From: Gammaproteobacteria bacterium
Lineage (GTDB): Bacteria > Pseudomonadota > Gammaproteobacteria > Pseudomonadales > Pseudohongiellaceae
Reading direction: 5' to 3'
NCBI GenBank assembly: GCA_030427065.1
Contig: JAUHWU010000016.1
Location: 1 to 40,301, forward strand
Length of the DNA stretch: 40,301 bases
Notes under the pieces: generated by a model
Seen by the model: the letters and a program-made list of their open reading frames with translations, nothing else
What the model was told of the DNA's origin: nothing
Database searches by the model: none
Part shown: positions 15,635 through 24,029 of the stretch, in pieces
How positions within the stretch are numbered: the first letter of the stretch is position 1
Layout: each line of letters opens with the position of its first letter
Position numbers and translations under genes: made by a program

Positions 15635-16141
15635 ATGACATTCAGTGAACCTCAATCAACAGGAGCGGGCGGGGAAACTGCCAATGAAGATCCCACTCTG
15701 GAATTTGTGTTTGAAGTAACAGCAAGCCTTGAAACGCCGCTGATATTTGGCAACACTGGTATAGGTGAGCGCCGTATTATCGGTATTACCGGGGGAACCG
15801 TAACAGGGCCAAAACTAAAGGGAAAGGTCCTTCCTGGCGGAGCCGATTGGCAACTTGTGCGAGCTGATGGAATGAGTGATATTCACGCTCGCTACACCTT
15901 GCAGGCGGATGATGGGGCCCTGATCTATATCGATGCGCCGGGTATGCGTGAAGCTTCACCGGAGGTCATCGCACGAATCAATTCCGGCGAGATTGTCGAT
16001 CCTTCCGAGTATTATTTTCGCACGGTGCCGCGGATTGAAACCGCATCAGAAAAATATGCCTGGATGAACCGGCGGCTGTTTGTTTGCAAAGGTGTTCGTT
16101 TGCCCAGTGGGGTGGAAATTCGCTACTACATGATTACCTGA
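15635..16141 (+). CDS. DUF3237 domain protein
   Basis: The 168-residue protein has no signal peptide and matches DUF3237 (PF11578): LEFVFEVTASLETPLIFGNTG, GITGGTVTGPKLKGKVLPGGADWQLVRADG, ARYTLQADDGALIYI, and the C-terminal YAWMNRRLFVCKG. These are small beta-barrel-like cytoplasmic proteins of unknown function, often found beside aromatic or steroid catabolic genes. AAAGGA lies about 9 nt before the ATG. It is the first gene of the accessory region and precedes the first DUF6152 gene by 207 bp, a gap that contains a 16-bp palindrome. Confidence 0.88.
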   Translation: MTFSEPQSTGAGGETANEDPTLEFVFEVTASLETPLIFGNTGIGERRIIGITGGTVTGPKLKGKVLPGGADWQLVRADGMSDIHARYTLQADDGALIYIDAPGMREASPEVIARINSGEIVDPSEYYFRTVPRIETASEKYAWMNRRLFVCKGVRLPSGVEIRYYMIT

Positions 16142-16166
16142 ACCCTGGGTTTATGTCTCATAAAAT

Positions 16167-16182
16167 ATAGGTAATCACCTAT
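16167..16182. promoter_or_regulatory. Palindromic operator candidate, copy 1
   Basis: ATAGGTAATCACCTAT is a near-perfect palindrome (ATAGGT-AATC-ACCTAT) 166 bp before the first DUF6152 gene. It differs by one base from the element at 25213-25228. The size and ATA-N10-TAT shape fit a LysR-type recognition site, and a LysR gene lies in the cluster. Confidence 0.55.
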
Positions 16183-16348
16183 TGCACATATAGATAATGC
16201 AGTATTTTACTTCCATATCCATTTCCTTTACCTTGATTCGGGTCTTGGGGAGTAAATTTTTGCTACCAAGATACCTGGTAAACGACAGATTCAGAAACTT
16301 TGCCATAACATTTTTAGTTGTAAAATATGTTTTTTATGAGATCTAAAT

Positions 16349-17359
16349 ATGACTATAAAATCAGCTAATTACCGCATATTGATGTTGTCCTGGCTGGTAT
16401 TATTAATTTCACCAATAGCCAGTGCACACCATTCCCATGCCAGTCTGGATCGTAATAAAATTCAGCTTCATAAAGGCGTCGTTACAAAATACAGCTGGAA
16501 GATGCCACATGTCTTTTTAAGTGTGGATGCCCCTAATGCTGAAGGTAAGGTGGTTGAATACAGCATTGAAATGCTGCATCCACCAGGAATGAAAGAGAAG
16601 GGATGGAGACCCGATAGCTTTAAACCCGGTGACCTTATTACCTGGGAAGGTCCAGCCGACAAAAATCCGAATCGATATTACTCAGGACTTAATTGGGCTG
16701 AAAAGAGTGACGGGTCGAGACTGACCATGGATGGCAGTAATGATGCTCCTGTAGAACCATCCACGGACTTGACAGGTTTGTGGGTCAGAGACACTGTCAG
16801 GTTTGGATATACCTATAGACCAAGAGCGGACTGGTCCTATACCGATTACGCGCAGATTCAAGTGGATAATTTTAGTGAGTTGCAAAATCCTCAGCTGGAT
16901 TGTCTTGACCCGGGTCCTCCCAAATCAACAACCCTGCCTTATCCGATTAAGATAGAAAGGCCGGATGCTGAAACGATAATAATGGATTATGAAGGTGCAG
17001 ATCAAACCAGGGTTATTTCCTTGAATGAAGATTTGCCTTCAGTTCAACCATCCAAACTTGGCCAGTCCAGGGGTTGGTTTGAAGGAGATGTATTGGTTGT
17101 AGAAACGGATAATTTTATTGCTGACCGCTGGGGTAGTTATACCGGAGTGGACTCTAGCGACCAGAAACACTTGCTGGAAAGGATCTCTCTTGTCAACAAT
17201 GGCATGGGATTGCGGGTCGAAATGACCCTGACCGACCCTGTAATGTTCAAGGCGCCGGTAACCATTGATTATTATATGAAGAAACTTGCCGATCGTGATC
17301 TGGTGAAAGTTGACTGTACTGTCGAAAATTCACGTTTGTACATTGATGCAGGTCTCTAA
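16349..17359 (+). CDS. Exported DUF6152 protein with C-terminal 'EGD-LVVET' domain (type 1, first copy)
   Basis: This 336-residue protein has a signal peptide ending PIASA, so the mature protein would begin His-His-Ser-His (residues 27-30). An N-terminal DUF6152 domain (about 27-135) carries a conserved Pro-His at 53-54 (KMPHVFLSVD) and GDLITWEG. A second domain (about 140-330) carries DLTGLW, LDCLDPGPPKST, WFEGDVLVVETDNFIADRWG, and LLERISL. It is closely similar over its whole length to the proteins at 24030 and 25645. Function is unknown. A periplasmic location is inferred. The two N-terminal histidines and His54 could bind a metal. It is followed after 42 bp by a second exported paralogue, probably in one operon. 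Confidence 0.85.
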   Translation: MTIKSANYRILMLSWLVLLISPIASAHHSHASLDRNKIQLHKGVVTKYSWKMPHVFLSVDAPNAEGKVVEYSIEMLHPPGMKEKGWRPDSFKPGDLITWEGPADKNPNRYYSGLNWAEKSDGSRLTMDGSNDAPVEPSTDLTGLWVRDTVRFGYTYRPRADWSYTDYAQIQVDNFSELQNPQLDCLDPGPPKSTTLPYPIKIERPDAETIIMDYEGADQTRVISLNEDLPSVQPSKLGQSRGWFEGDVLVVETDNFIADRWGSYTGVDSSDQKHLLERISLVNNGMGLRVEMTLTDPVMFKAPVTIDYYMKKLADRDLVKVDCTVENSRLYIDAGL

Positions 17360-17401
17360 CTCTTTATGATTTTGAATTCTATGTAGAACAGGTGGGGAAA
17401 A

Positions 17402-18628
17402 ATGAAACCATTTATTAAAAAAATATTGTTTTGCACTTTGCTGGTATTACATTTTAATGTCGGCGCACATCATTCAACTGTTGTGTTTGATGAGGCAAAA
17501 ACTGAACTTATCACCGGTGAGGTTACCCGTTTCGTTTTACGTAACCCGCATATGATCCTAAGCGTTGAAGTGCCGGATGATAATGGTAAAGCCGTGTTAT
17601 GGAAGTTGGAAGGCCAGGGTATAGGTGCGATGCAGGCAATGGGCTTTGATCGGGACTCCATAACAGCAGGTGACATCATTACGGTAAAAATCAGCCCGCT
17701 TAAAAATGGCACACCCGGTGGATTGGTACTGGGGTTAATTGGTGCAGATGGTCGTGCCTATAATATGGAAGTGGAAGAGGAAGAAGAGCAAAGACAGGTT
17801 TATCCGGCCCTGATGACCTATGTACCACCTCCTGCCGGAGAAACATGGCAAATGCGGGAAGAAAAAACGCGCCCGCCTCAATTACCTATTATTTCCAAGG
17901 GCACTACGCCGGGAGAAAACCCTGTTGATGGCAAAACCATGGGAGCACTGGACCCGGACAATCTGGCAAAAGCGCGTCCACCGGCACCTTTTGACCTGAC
18001 CGGTCTGTGGCAATTTCGTGGCGAAGATGAATGGCGTGCCAATTACGGGTCTTTTGAATTTAAACCTACACCTGAGCTAACGGCCAAGGGTAAGGCATAT
18101 CACGAAGCCTACCTTGAAGCGTCGGAAAAAGGTGAGCGTTTTGGCGATCCTACAGCCCTGTGTTACCCCCCCGGAATGCCACGTTTCATGACCCGCTATG
18201 GGGCTTTGATGATGTTGCAATATCCCACAGCTATTTTCATGGTTTCAAGATTGAACAATGATTATCGCGTAATCTTCCTGGATGGCCGGGAAAGACTTAC
18301 AGGTGCTGATGTGGATCGTAACTGGCAAGGTGAGTCATTGGGCCATTGGGAAGGTGACACTCTGGTTGTTGAGACCTCTGGCTTTATTGGCGATAACCAT
18401 CTGATGCAGGCAGGCATATTGGCCGGTGAACAATTGAAAATCGTTGAACGCATCAGTTTGATCAATGACGGCAATACCATGGTCAGTGAATATACCTTTA
18501 CTGATCCAGAGCATTGGGTTGGTGAATGGAAGCATGTGAAGTTTCGTGATCGGGTATTGCGTTCGGATGTGAGGGAGGCAAATTGCATTTACGAAGATAA
18601 TTTTGCCCTGCCGGGAATGTCCAGATAA
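17402..18628 (+). CDS. Exported DUF6152 protein fused to a second 'WEGDTLVVET' domain (type 2, fused)
   Basis: This 408-residue protein has a signal peptide ending FNVGA and a predicted mature start His-His-Ser (23-25). The DUF6152 domain (about 23-120) has Pro-His at 49-50 (RNPHMILSVE) and closely resembles the small protein at 26661. A Glu-rich linker (EVEEEEEQRQ) leads to a C-terminal domain (about 145-405) that is almost co-linear with the protein at 22981: PPAGETWQMREEKTRPPQLP, GALDPDNLA, PFDLTGLW, LCYPPGMPRFMTR, YMVSRLNN-like FMVSRLNNDYRVIFLDGRE, GHWEGDTLVVETSGFIGDNH, and FALPGM. It is thus a natural fusion of two products that are separate genes elsewhere in the cluster. Function is unknown and it is probably periplasmic. 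AGGTGGGG precedes the start. Confidence 0.85.
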   Translation: MKPFIKKILFCTLLVLHFNVGAHHSTVVFDEAKTELITGEVTRFVLRNPHMILSVEVPDDNGKAVLWKLEGQGIGAMQAMGFDRDSITAGDIITVKISPLKNGTPGGLVLGLIGADGRAYNMEVEEEEEQRQVYPALMTYVPPPAGETWQMREEKTRPPQLPIISKGTTPGENPVDGKTMGALDPDNLAKARPPAPFDLTGLWQFRGEDEWRANYGSFEFKPTPELTAKGKAYHEAYLEASEKGERFGDPTALCYPPGMPRFMTRYGALMMLQYPTAIFMVSRLNNDYRVIFLDGRERLTGADVDRNWQGESLGHWEGDTLVVETSGFIGDNHLMQAGILAGEQLKIVERISLINDGNTMVSEYTFTDPEHWVGEWKHVKFRDRVLRSDVREANCIYEDNFALPGMSR

Positions 18629-18681
18629 CATCCCGTTTAATTATTGGCTAGTTAGTCAATATCGTAGTTCTTCAAGATTGT

Positions 18682-18719
18682 AATCATTGCCATGGCATTT
18701 TTTAGTCATGGTAATGATT
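18682..18719 (+). terminator. Hairpin behind the DUF6152 fusion gene
   Basis: A 13-bp stem with one G-T wobble (AATCATTGCCATG 18682-18694 with CATGGTAATGATT 18707-18719) encloses a 12-nt loop. It lies 54 bp after the stop codon. There is no proper T run after it (CCTTTTC only), so termination is plausible but not certain. Confidence 0.5.
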
Positions 18720-18935
18720 GCGTCCTTTTCAAATTACTTTCCCATCTATGCTCTACTGAAATTGTAGCTAGAGATAAATATGTTCTGAATATAATCCATG
18801 GACGCTGAATGCTTTGATTCTTTAATGTAATTCAATAACAGGATTCACTGATAAGAAACCACTTCATCCCTGCCCAAGCGAATGAACATTGTCCTGGAAT
18901 TAAATGGAATTAGTTTATTAAGCCGATGCCCACAT

Positions 18936-18953
18936 AAAAGCACTGGCTTTTTT
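18936..18953. terminator. Small bidirectional terminator candidate
   Basis: AAAAGC-ACTG-GCTTTT followed by two more T forms a short stem with A and T flanks, usable from both sides between the convergent genes. Confidence 0.4.
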
Positions 18954-19109
18954 GTATAGATTTGTTGATTTGATTTGGACGGTTAGCAAAAGAGCTTCTG
19001 CGGCTGCGCTAATTATGAATGCCTTGGATAATTGATGCATTGGCATTGAGGTGCTGTCTTCATGAATATGTCTGGGTCAGAATGTTCGTGTTTCCAGTTG
19101 GCACTGGTC

Positions 19110-19562
19110 TTATCTTTTTTCTTCCCAGTCGAGTATCCACTGCATTGCCTCAATATCTTCAAGCTCAGGCTCATCTTCGGTAAATGTTGAAATGAAGGCG
19201 TACAAGTTTGCAACACTGGCATCGTTTATTACCGACGCAGGGTAATGTGGCATTTCCACACTGGGCTTGTCATGACGCTGTTCGCCACGCATTCTCAGGT
19301 AAGTACGAAAAAGGACTTCAGAACCAAGAAATGCGGCTTTGCCTTTTACCAGCACTGGAGGGGTGGGAGTCAGTATATTTGCACGCAGGACAAAAGTACC
19401 TTTACCCTGGTAACCATGGCATGTGTAACAGCCGTTTTCGTAATAAATCTCCTGGCCTTTCTCAAGATCCTGGGCATAAGCGCCACTATAAAAGATACTG
19501 ATAATGACAGCGCCCTGAATCTTGAGGAGCAGACCTGACAAGTCCCTGGTGATCAATTTCAT
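19110..19562 (-). CDS. Exported monohaem c-type cytochrome
   Basis: The 150-residue protein has an N-terminal hydrophobic signal (about residues 9-30, AYAQ at the cleavage site) and one haem-binding motif CYTCH at 45-49. Met104 in EMPHYP is the likely distal axial ligand, the typical class I pattern. A Glu/Asp-rich C-terminus follows (EDEPELEDIEAMQ). It carries electrons in the periplasm. The gene begins only 10 bp behind the stop of the Tat-exported ThDP enzyme, so the two are almost certainly co-transcribed. An electron-transfer partnership between them is inferred from this. Confidence 0.88.
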   Translation of the reverse strand: MKLITRDLSGLLLKIQGAVIISIFYSGAYAQDLEKGQEIYYENGCYTCHGYQGKGTFVLRANILTPTPPVLVKGKAAFLGSEVLFRTYLRMRGEQRHDKPSVEMPHYPASVINDASVANLYAFISTFTEDEPELEDIEAMQWILDWEEKR

Positions 19563-19572
19563 TGTGCAATCC

Positions 19573-21462
19573 TTATCGGGGTTGGGTAAGTACGTCTATC
19601 AAATAGGGGCGACCTTCTTTTACCGCCGCTACACCTCTGGCATAGGCTGCAGATAATTGCTCCGGATCACTGATCGGTCCTTCTGCCTCCACACCATAAC
19701 CCTGGGCGATCATCTTGTAATCTACAAATGGGTCACGCAAGGTAGTACCTACATGGGCTCGATCAGTCCCTCGACCTCGTTCTCCGGTGAGATGCTGTAT
19801 GAACATGTATTCCTGATGCCAGGCTCTATTGTTATGCATGATGACCAGCATCGGTAATTGGTGGTGAGCAGCCGTCCACAGTGCCCCGGGCATAAAGTTG
19901 AAATCGCCGTCACCTTGAAATCCTATGACTATACGTTCGCGATCTCTTGCGGCCAATGCAGCCCCTGTAGTAGCGCCAAGACTGTAGCCAATTCCCGCAC
20001 CCCCACTGCCGCCAAGACAGCTATAGGGTTTTTCATGCAGCCAGATATCAGAGTGATGACCACCCGAAAAATTGGTTTGTGACCCTATACACCAGTCTTC
20101 ATTGGCAATATGGGGCCAAAGGTCTGCATACAGACGTGCGGTACTGACGGGGCTGTTACCCCAGCCTTTACGCCGACGCTCCAGTTGTGCACGTAATTCC
20201 TGCTGGCGCTGTTGCCGGTTTACATCTGCAATTTGTTGTCTGCGTGATGCAATTTCTGTCCGTTGTTGTGGTGTTGTGTCAGCCATGATGGCGTCAATTA
20301 TTGGTTGAATGCTGCTTTGTGCATCGGCTACCAGCAGTCCCTGTTCAGGCGCCATTTCACCTCGGCTACTTACGATGGCCAGGCCCACGCCGTTATGGTC
20401 ACGGTCCTGCAAGGTGCCGATATCAGGAGCCATAATTGAATAGCCATCAGTTTTCACTTCCAGGCCAAGAGTAAAATCATAGTCCTGTGTCAATCCTGGT
20501 CCACATAGGGGATGCCCCTGCGGAAAGCTCATAGGACCCTGATTGGCATTGGTGCCAACGCAGGCGCCGGTCAGCTCCGCCAGAGTCACCGATAATGCAA
20601 CTCCTTCGGGTGTGCGTAAGCGACCAACATTGATGCGGGGATTTTGGGCATTCAGTAAACCAGCGGCAATTTCCTGGGCAGCATTTTGTGATATCTGTAA
20701 TGGCGCAGGCGCTTGGTACTCAGGAATAGTCAAGTTGCCCGCTTCCTGTTTCTGGATCAGGGAGTCAACAACCACTAATGTCGGTGCACAGGGGGGGGTC
20801 ATGGCTTCATGATAGGCCTGCTGAATGGCAAGTAATGTATCCGGCAGCGTTGTTGGCTTTGCATCCCATTTTGTATAGGGCCTTACCAGAGCGCCCAGAT
20901 CATTGGCAATATGTGCACGAATAAAGGTGTCATCACTTCCCACTAGAATTACCATGGGTGTTTTATCCAGAAATGCTTGGAATATTGCCATTGAGGCATT
21001 TTGTAATCCCACCGTTGCATGAATCATTACCGCCATTGGGTATCCGGTTGCTTTGGCATAGCCGTGGGCCATATCCACTGCCGAGCCTTCATGCAGGGCT
21101 GAAATCAATTCCGGCTTTGTGTTGCGCTCAGGGCCTTTATTGATAATGGATTCATGTAAACCTTCAAAACTGGATGAGGGGTTGGCAACAACAAACTCAA
21201 TGCCCAGTTTATTCATTACTTCGACCATCAAGTCCGAGCCTGGTCTTTGAACTGTCTGGTCCACTTGGGGCAGATTGACGACAGCTGTGTCTCGGTCTAT
21301 TTCCGCCTGGCTGGGACGGGATGCACTGGCATTTCCCTGAGCGGACTGTTCCTGTGACTTTGCTGGAATTGCTGTACCACCCAGCAGGGTTGCCGCTCCT
21401 GCAACTGTTGTGCTGCCGAGGAAACCGCGACGGCTTAAGCCTTTTTTACCTGATTGCGACAT
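19573..21462 (-). CDS. Tat-exported thiamine-diphosphate-dependent enzyme (acetolactate synthase/benzoylformate decarboxylase superfamily)
   Basis: The 629-residue protein starts with a twin-arginine signal (SRRGFLGSTTVAGAATLL, RR at 11-12, cleavage near AIPAKSQ). The mature enzyme shows the three-domain ThDP architecture. A PYR domain (about 70-240) has the cofactor-activating Glu125 in ALHEGSAVDMAHGYAKATG. A degenerate central domain (about 255-400) follows, then a PP domain (about 430-629) with the ThDP/Mg motif GDGDFNF (517-523) ending in NN (544-545). Most relatives are cytoplasmic, so export is unusual; Tat export would allow the cofactor to be loaded before translocation. GAGGTC precedes the ATG. 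It is followed directly by a cytochrome c gene, which suggests an oxidative decarboxylase passing electrons to the cytochrome. The substrate is unknown; an aromatic 2-oxoacid is a guess from context. Confidence 0.88.
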   Translation of the reverse strand: MSQSGKKGLSRRGFLGSTTVAGAATLLGGTAIPAKSQEQSAQGNASASRPSQAEIDRDTAVVNLPQVDQTVQRPGSDLMVEVMNKLGIEFVVANPSSSFEGLHESIINKGPERNTKPELISALHEGSAVDMAHGYAKATGYPMAVMIHATVGLQNASMAIFQAFLDKTPMVILVGSDDTFIRAHIANDLGALVRPYTKWDAKPTTLPDTLLAIQQAYHEAMTPPCAPTLVVVDSLIQKQEAGNLTIPEYQAPAPLQISQNAAQEIAAGLLNAQNPRINVGRLRTPEGVALSVTLAELTGACVGTNANQGPMSFPQGHPLCGPGLTQDYDFTLGLEVKTDGYSIMAPDIGTLQDRDHNGVGLAIVSSRGEMAPEQGLLVADAQSSIQPIIDAIMADTTPQQRTEIASRRQQIADVNRQQRQQELRAQLERRRKGWGNSPVSTARLYADLWPHIANEDWCIGSQTNFSGGHHSDIWLHEKPYSCLGGSGGAGIGYSLGATTGAALAARDRERIVIGFQGDGDFNFMPGALWTAAHHQLPMLVIMHNNRAWHQEYMFIQHLTGERGRGTDRAHVGTTLRDPFVDYKMIAQGYGVEAEGPISDPEQLSAAYARGVAAVKEGRPYLIDVLTQPR

Positions 21463-21620
21463 TTGCTTGACCTCTGATTCTTTGAAAACAGATAGTAAAA
21501 ACTAAACATTAAGGGAGTTTATAATTTTATGACTGAGCCTCTGGAAAAAATTATGGATTTTGCAGAAGAGACTAAATCCTGAATCAAGCCGAAACTACTG
21601 TAAATAATAAGACAAGTAAA

Positions 21621-21632
21621 ATACATATGTAT
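21621..21632. promoter_or_regulatory. 12-bp palindrome ATACATATGTAT
   Basis: Perfect palindrome about 160 bp upstream of the ThDP-enzyme start. Its centre is 25 bp from the centre of the next palindrome. Candidate regulator site; AT-rich chance symmetry is possible. Confidence 0.4.
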
Positions 21633-21642
21633 CTATATCTTA

Positions 21643-21660
21643 TATAAGTGAACACTTATA
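21643..21660. promoter_or_regulatory. 18-bp perfect palindrome TATAAGTGAACACTTATA
   Basis: The two 8-bp arms (21643-21650 and 21653-21660) are perfect complements around AA. A second, overlapping inverted pair AACACT/AGTGTT spans 21651-21671. The position, 181 bp upstream of the ThDP-enzyme gene, suits an operator or activator site. The regulator is unknown; the neighbouring LysR is a candidate. Confidence 0.5.
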
Positions 21661-21924
21661 AATATAGTGTTTAAACAAGGGGCGGCAGTAGATTTAAAAA
21701 GATAAAAGCGCTGAAAATGGGCAAAGTCTTGAGAGTGTCCGGATGCCTGGTTGATAAACGTCTTAAGTGCCTGTGCTATTTGCTCAACACCAGCCGGCTT
21801 GTATTTTTGGTTTTAATGGCACCTGTAGTGGTTAAGAGGTCTGCGTTGTGGATGGAGGAAAGCCGTGCCAAAGACAGTGGGGACAATACATATTGTCTTA
21901 AAACCATTCCAGTTATTGTTAAGG

Positions 21925-22764
21925 TTAAAACTTGGCAACTGATTGTTTCAGCGCTTCTATGACCAATCTCTCCGGCGTATTTTTTCCAAATTCGGGACGG
22001 TGAATTATGCATATCGAATCGTTATGAAAAGGTAACTCTTCATGGGCGTGGAGTTTCATGCCTGATAAGCGGACTGCTCTTTCAGGAATAATGCCATAAC
22101 CAATGCCTGCGTTCACGATTCTGCTTATCAGTCCAAAGTTCTGCACCGTTATTACTTTGTTTGGTTTTTCTTTCCAATGCTTGAGGATGGAATGCGCCTG
22201 AAATAACTCAAGATCGCAAATAATGGTGTCATATTTCTTTGCTTTGTCTGCACTCCATAATTTAACAATATCCTGGCCTACTTTTATGATGACGATATCG
22301 GGGACCTCCACCGGGTTGGAGACCAGGGCAATATCAATCTGTCCTTTTTGCACGCCTTCCTGAATTTTTCTGGACAGGTCGTTGACCAATTCAATTTTAT
22401 AGTCCGGAGCATTGGCTTTCAGAAAAGAAAGCGTACTTGGCATGGAGTATTGAGCAACTGTGGTATGACAACCGATGGTTATTACTCTGGAACCGAAGTT
22501 TTTAACTGAGCCATCGCTTATGTCGAGACCATTATAGGCTTCCATAAGAGTCTGGGCTTTCTTCAGAAAAACCTGGCCACTGGGAGTCAACTCGATGCCG
22601 GAGCGGGAACGGTAAAACAGTATTTGTCCCAGGTCCTTTTCCAGTCGTTTCAGACTTTCCGAAAGAGCGGGCTGGCTGATCTCGAGCTTGTTTGCCGCCT
22701 GATTAATGGTCTTGCAGGGATAGGTTGCCAAAAAATTCGAGATATCGTTCAGCCTGTATTTCAT
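21925..22764 (-). CDS. LysR-family transcriptional regulator
   Basis: This 279-residue regulator has an N-terminal winged helix-turn-helix (about residues 1-60; TINQAANKLEISQPALSESLKRLEKDLGQILFYR) and a periplasmic-binding-protein-like effector domain (about 88-275) beginning VITIGCHTTVAQYS. Two start codons are possible, 22770 and 22764. AGGTGA lies 6 nt before 22764 but touches 22770, so 22764 is chosen. It is divergent from the gene at 22981 and lies upstream of the ThDP-enzyme unit on the same strand, so it is the natural candidate to control the whole exported-protein cluster. Its start region overlaps a variant of the cluster's palindrome, which suggests autoregulation. The inducer is unknown. 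Confidence 0.92.
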   Translation of the reverse strand: MKYRLNDISNFLATYPCKTINQAANKLEISQPALSESLKRLEKDLGQILFYRSRSGIELTPSGQVFLKKAQTLMEAYNGLDISDGSVKNFGSRVITIGCHTTVAQYSMPSTLSFLKANAPDYKIELVNDLSRKIQEGVQKGQIDIALVSNPVEVPDIVIIKVGQDIVKLWSADKAKKYDTIICDLELFQAHSILKHWKEKPNKVITVQNFGLISRIVNAGIGYGIIPERAVRLSGMKLHAHEELPFHNDSICIIHRPEFGKNTPERLVIEALKQSVAKF

Positions 22765-22778
22765 AAGCATTCACCTAT
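22763..22778. promoter_or_regulatory. Variant of the cluster palindrome over the LysR start
   Basis: ATAAGCATTCACCTAT matches 13 of 16 positions of the element at 16167-16182, with one half-site (TCACCTAT) intact. It overlaps the LysR start codon and ribosome binding site, fitting autorepression. The match may be chance. Confidence 0.3.
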
Positions 22779-22866
22779 AAGAAGTATAGATCCATATATA
22801 TTGTTACGGATGTTATAACCCATATACTTTCTTTTTAAAATCGCTGTCATTAATTATCTCCCTTAT

Positions 22867-22901
22867 GATAATTCCAATACAGGGGAGTATTGGGAATTAT
22901 C
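22867..22901. promoter_or_regulatory. Long inverted repeat between lysR and the gene at 22981
   Basis: GATAATTCCAATAC (22867-22880) and GTATTGGGAATTATC (22887-22901) are complementary over 14 pairs with one unpaired base, around AGGGGA. It lies 79 bp upstream of the plus-strand start and 102 bp from the LysR start, a typical place for a LysR activation site of a divergent promoter. Confidence 0.55.
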
Positions 22902-22980
22902 TTTCAGGTTATATGATCCTGAAGAGCGTTTGCAGAGATAGTATTAACTGATAAAAAGTATTTGAAAATGGCTAATCAAC

Positions 22981-23937
22981 ATGAGATATCAACATCTTTT
23001 TAGCAATAAATTCTATTATTTTACTAGCTTTTGGGCTTGCTCCTTACTCTTCCTTGGCAGTCTCAATATATCCGCTCAGGAGAACAGTAATCTTCCTCCC
23101 CCAACTCCTGGAGAAGACTGGCAGACGCTTGAAGCAAGAACCCGTCCAGCCACATTGCCCCTGGTAAGCGATACCGGTCTGGAAGTTGGTCCGGGGGCAC
23201 TTGACCCGGAACATTTGGCCGCCCCCAGAGCCACCCCACCTTTTGATCTCACCGGTGTATGGGCCTTTCGGCGCTTCAGAGGTGACGACCTGGAAGTCCA
23301 TGGTGATTTTAATTTCATGCCTTTGCCAAACTTCACCCCAAAAGGTCAGGCTTTTTATGATGAATACCGTCGTTTCACAGATGCCGGAAGGCGACATCTG
23401 GAACCCACAGCATTTTGTCATCCGGCGGGAATGCCCAGATTACAAACAAGAGTCGGCTCATTAATGATGTTGCAGTTTCCTACTGCCATTTATATGGTTT
23501 CAAGGCTGAACAATGAGTATCGAACCATCTATCTTGATGGTCGTCCGCGCATCGACTCATCCATTCGGGAGCCCAATTATCTGGGCGAATCCATGGGGCA
23601 TTGGGAGGGTGACGCCCTTGTCATCGACACCGAAGGTTTTATTGGTGAAAACCATTTGATGCAGGTTGGTGTAATTGCCGGAGAGCAGCTCAGGATTAAC
23701 GAGAGAATCACCATGATCAATGAGGGCAATACCCTGATGTTCGAGTATACCTTTGTCGACCCGGAACACTGGGAAGGCGAATGGAAGCATGTCAGATTTC
23801 ACGACAGAATACTCCGTTCCGATATAAAGGAAGCCAATTGTCTGTTTGAAGATAATATGGCGCTTCCGGGCATGACTCCTTATGAACCTGATGAAATTTA
23901 CCTGGAAGAAATGCGAATAATTGAAAATATAGAATAA
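22981..23937 (+). CDS. Exported protein equal to the C-terminal domain of the type 2 fusion
   Basis: The 318-residue protein has a signal peptide (hydrophobic 15-31, NISAQ|ENS) and no DUF6152 domain. Its mature part is co-linear with residues about 145-405 of the protein at 17402: PTPGEDWQTLEARTRPATLP, GALDPEHLA, PFDLTGVWAFR, FCHPAGMPRLQTR, YMVSRLNNEYRTIYLDGR, GHWEGDALVIDTEGFIGENH, FTFVDPEHW-like YTFVDPEHWEGEWKHVRFHDRILRSD, MALPGM. It should work in the periplasm, function unknown. The missing N-terminal part exists as a separate small gene (26661) at the end of the same gene run, so the pair 22981 + 26661 equals the fusion at 17402. It is divergent from lysR. Confidence 0.83.
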   Translation: MRYQHLFSNKFYYFTSFWACSLLFLGSLNISAQENSNLPPPTPGEDWQTLEARTRPATLPLVSDTGLEVGPGALDPEHLAAPRATPPFDLTGVWAFRRFRGDDLEVHGDFNFMPLPNFTPKGQAFYDEYRRFTDAGRRHLEPTAFCHPAGMPRLQTRVGSLMMLQFPTAIYMVSRLNNEYRTIYLDGRPRIDSSIREPNYLGESMGHWEGDALVIDTEGFIGENHLMQVGVIAGEQLRINERITMINEGNTLMFEYTFVDPEHWEGEWKHVRFHDRILRSDIKEANCLFEDNMALPGMTPYEPDEIYLEEMRIIENIE

Positions 23938-24029
23938 TTAGTCTGTAATACCAGAACACCCTGCAATTAAGATATAAGATAATGCAGAACTACAGTTTTC
24001 CAAACTGAATCCAATATGAGGTGAAGGTC

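Larger units (their letters stand above)
18629..19109. other. Convergent intergenic region with hairpins
   Basis: About 480 bp separate the converging DUF6152 fusion gene (+) and the cytochrome gene (-). Two hairpins are visible (listed separately). No open frame has coding character, and no repeat or mobile-element sequence was seen. Confidence 0.6.
21463..21924. other. Promoter region of the ThDP-enzyme/cytochrome unit
   Basis: The 462 bp between the LysR stop and the ThDP-enzyme start contain no convincing gene. The 81-codon plus-strand frame at 21717 overlaps the LysR gene and has no family features. It holds a dense cluster of palindromes at 21621-21671, listed separately. Confidence 0.6.

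Noticed and set aside
21717-21962. 81-codon plus-strand open frame between lysR and the ThDP-enzyme gene
   Set aside because: It overlaps the 3' end of lysR on the other strand, has no ribosome binding site, and its composition does not look coding.
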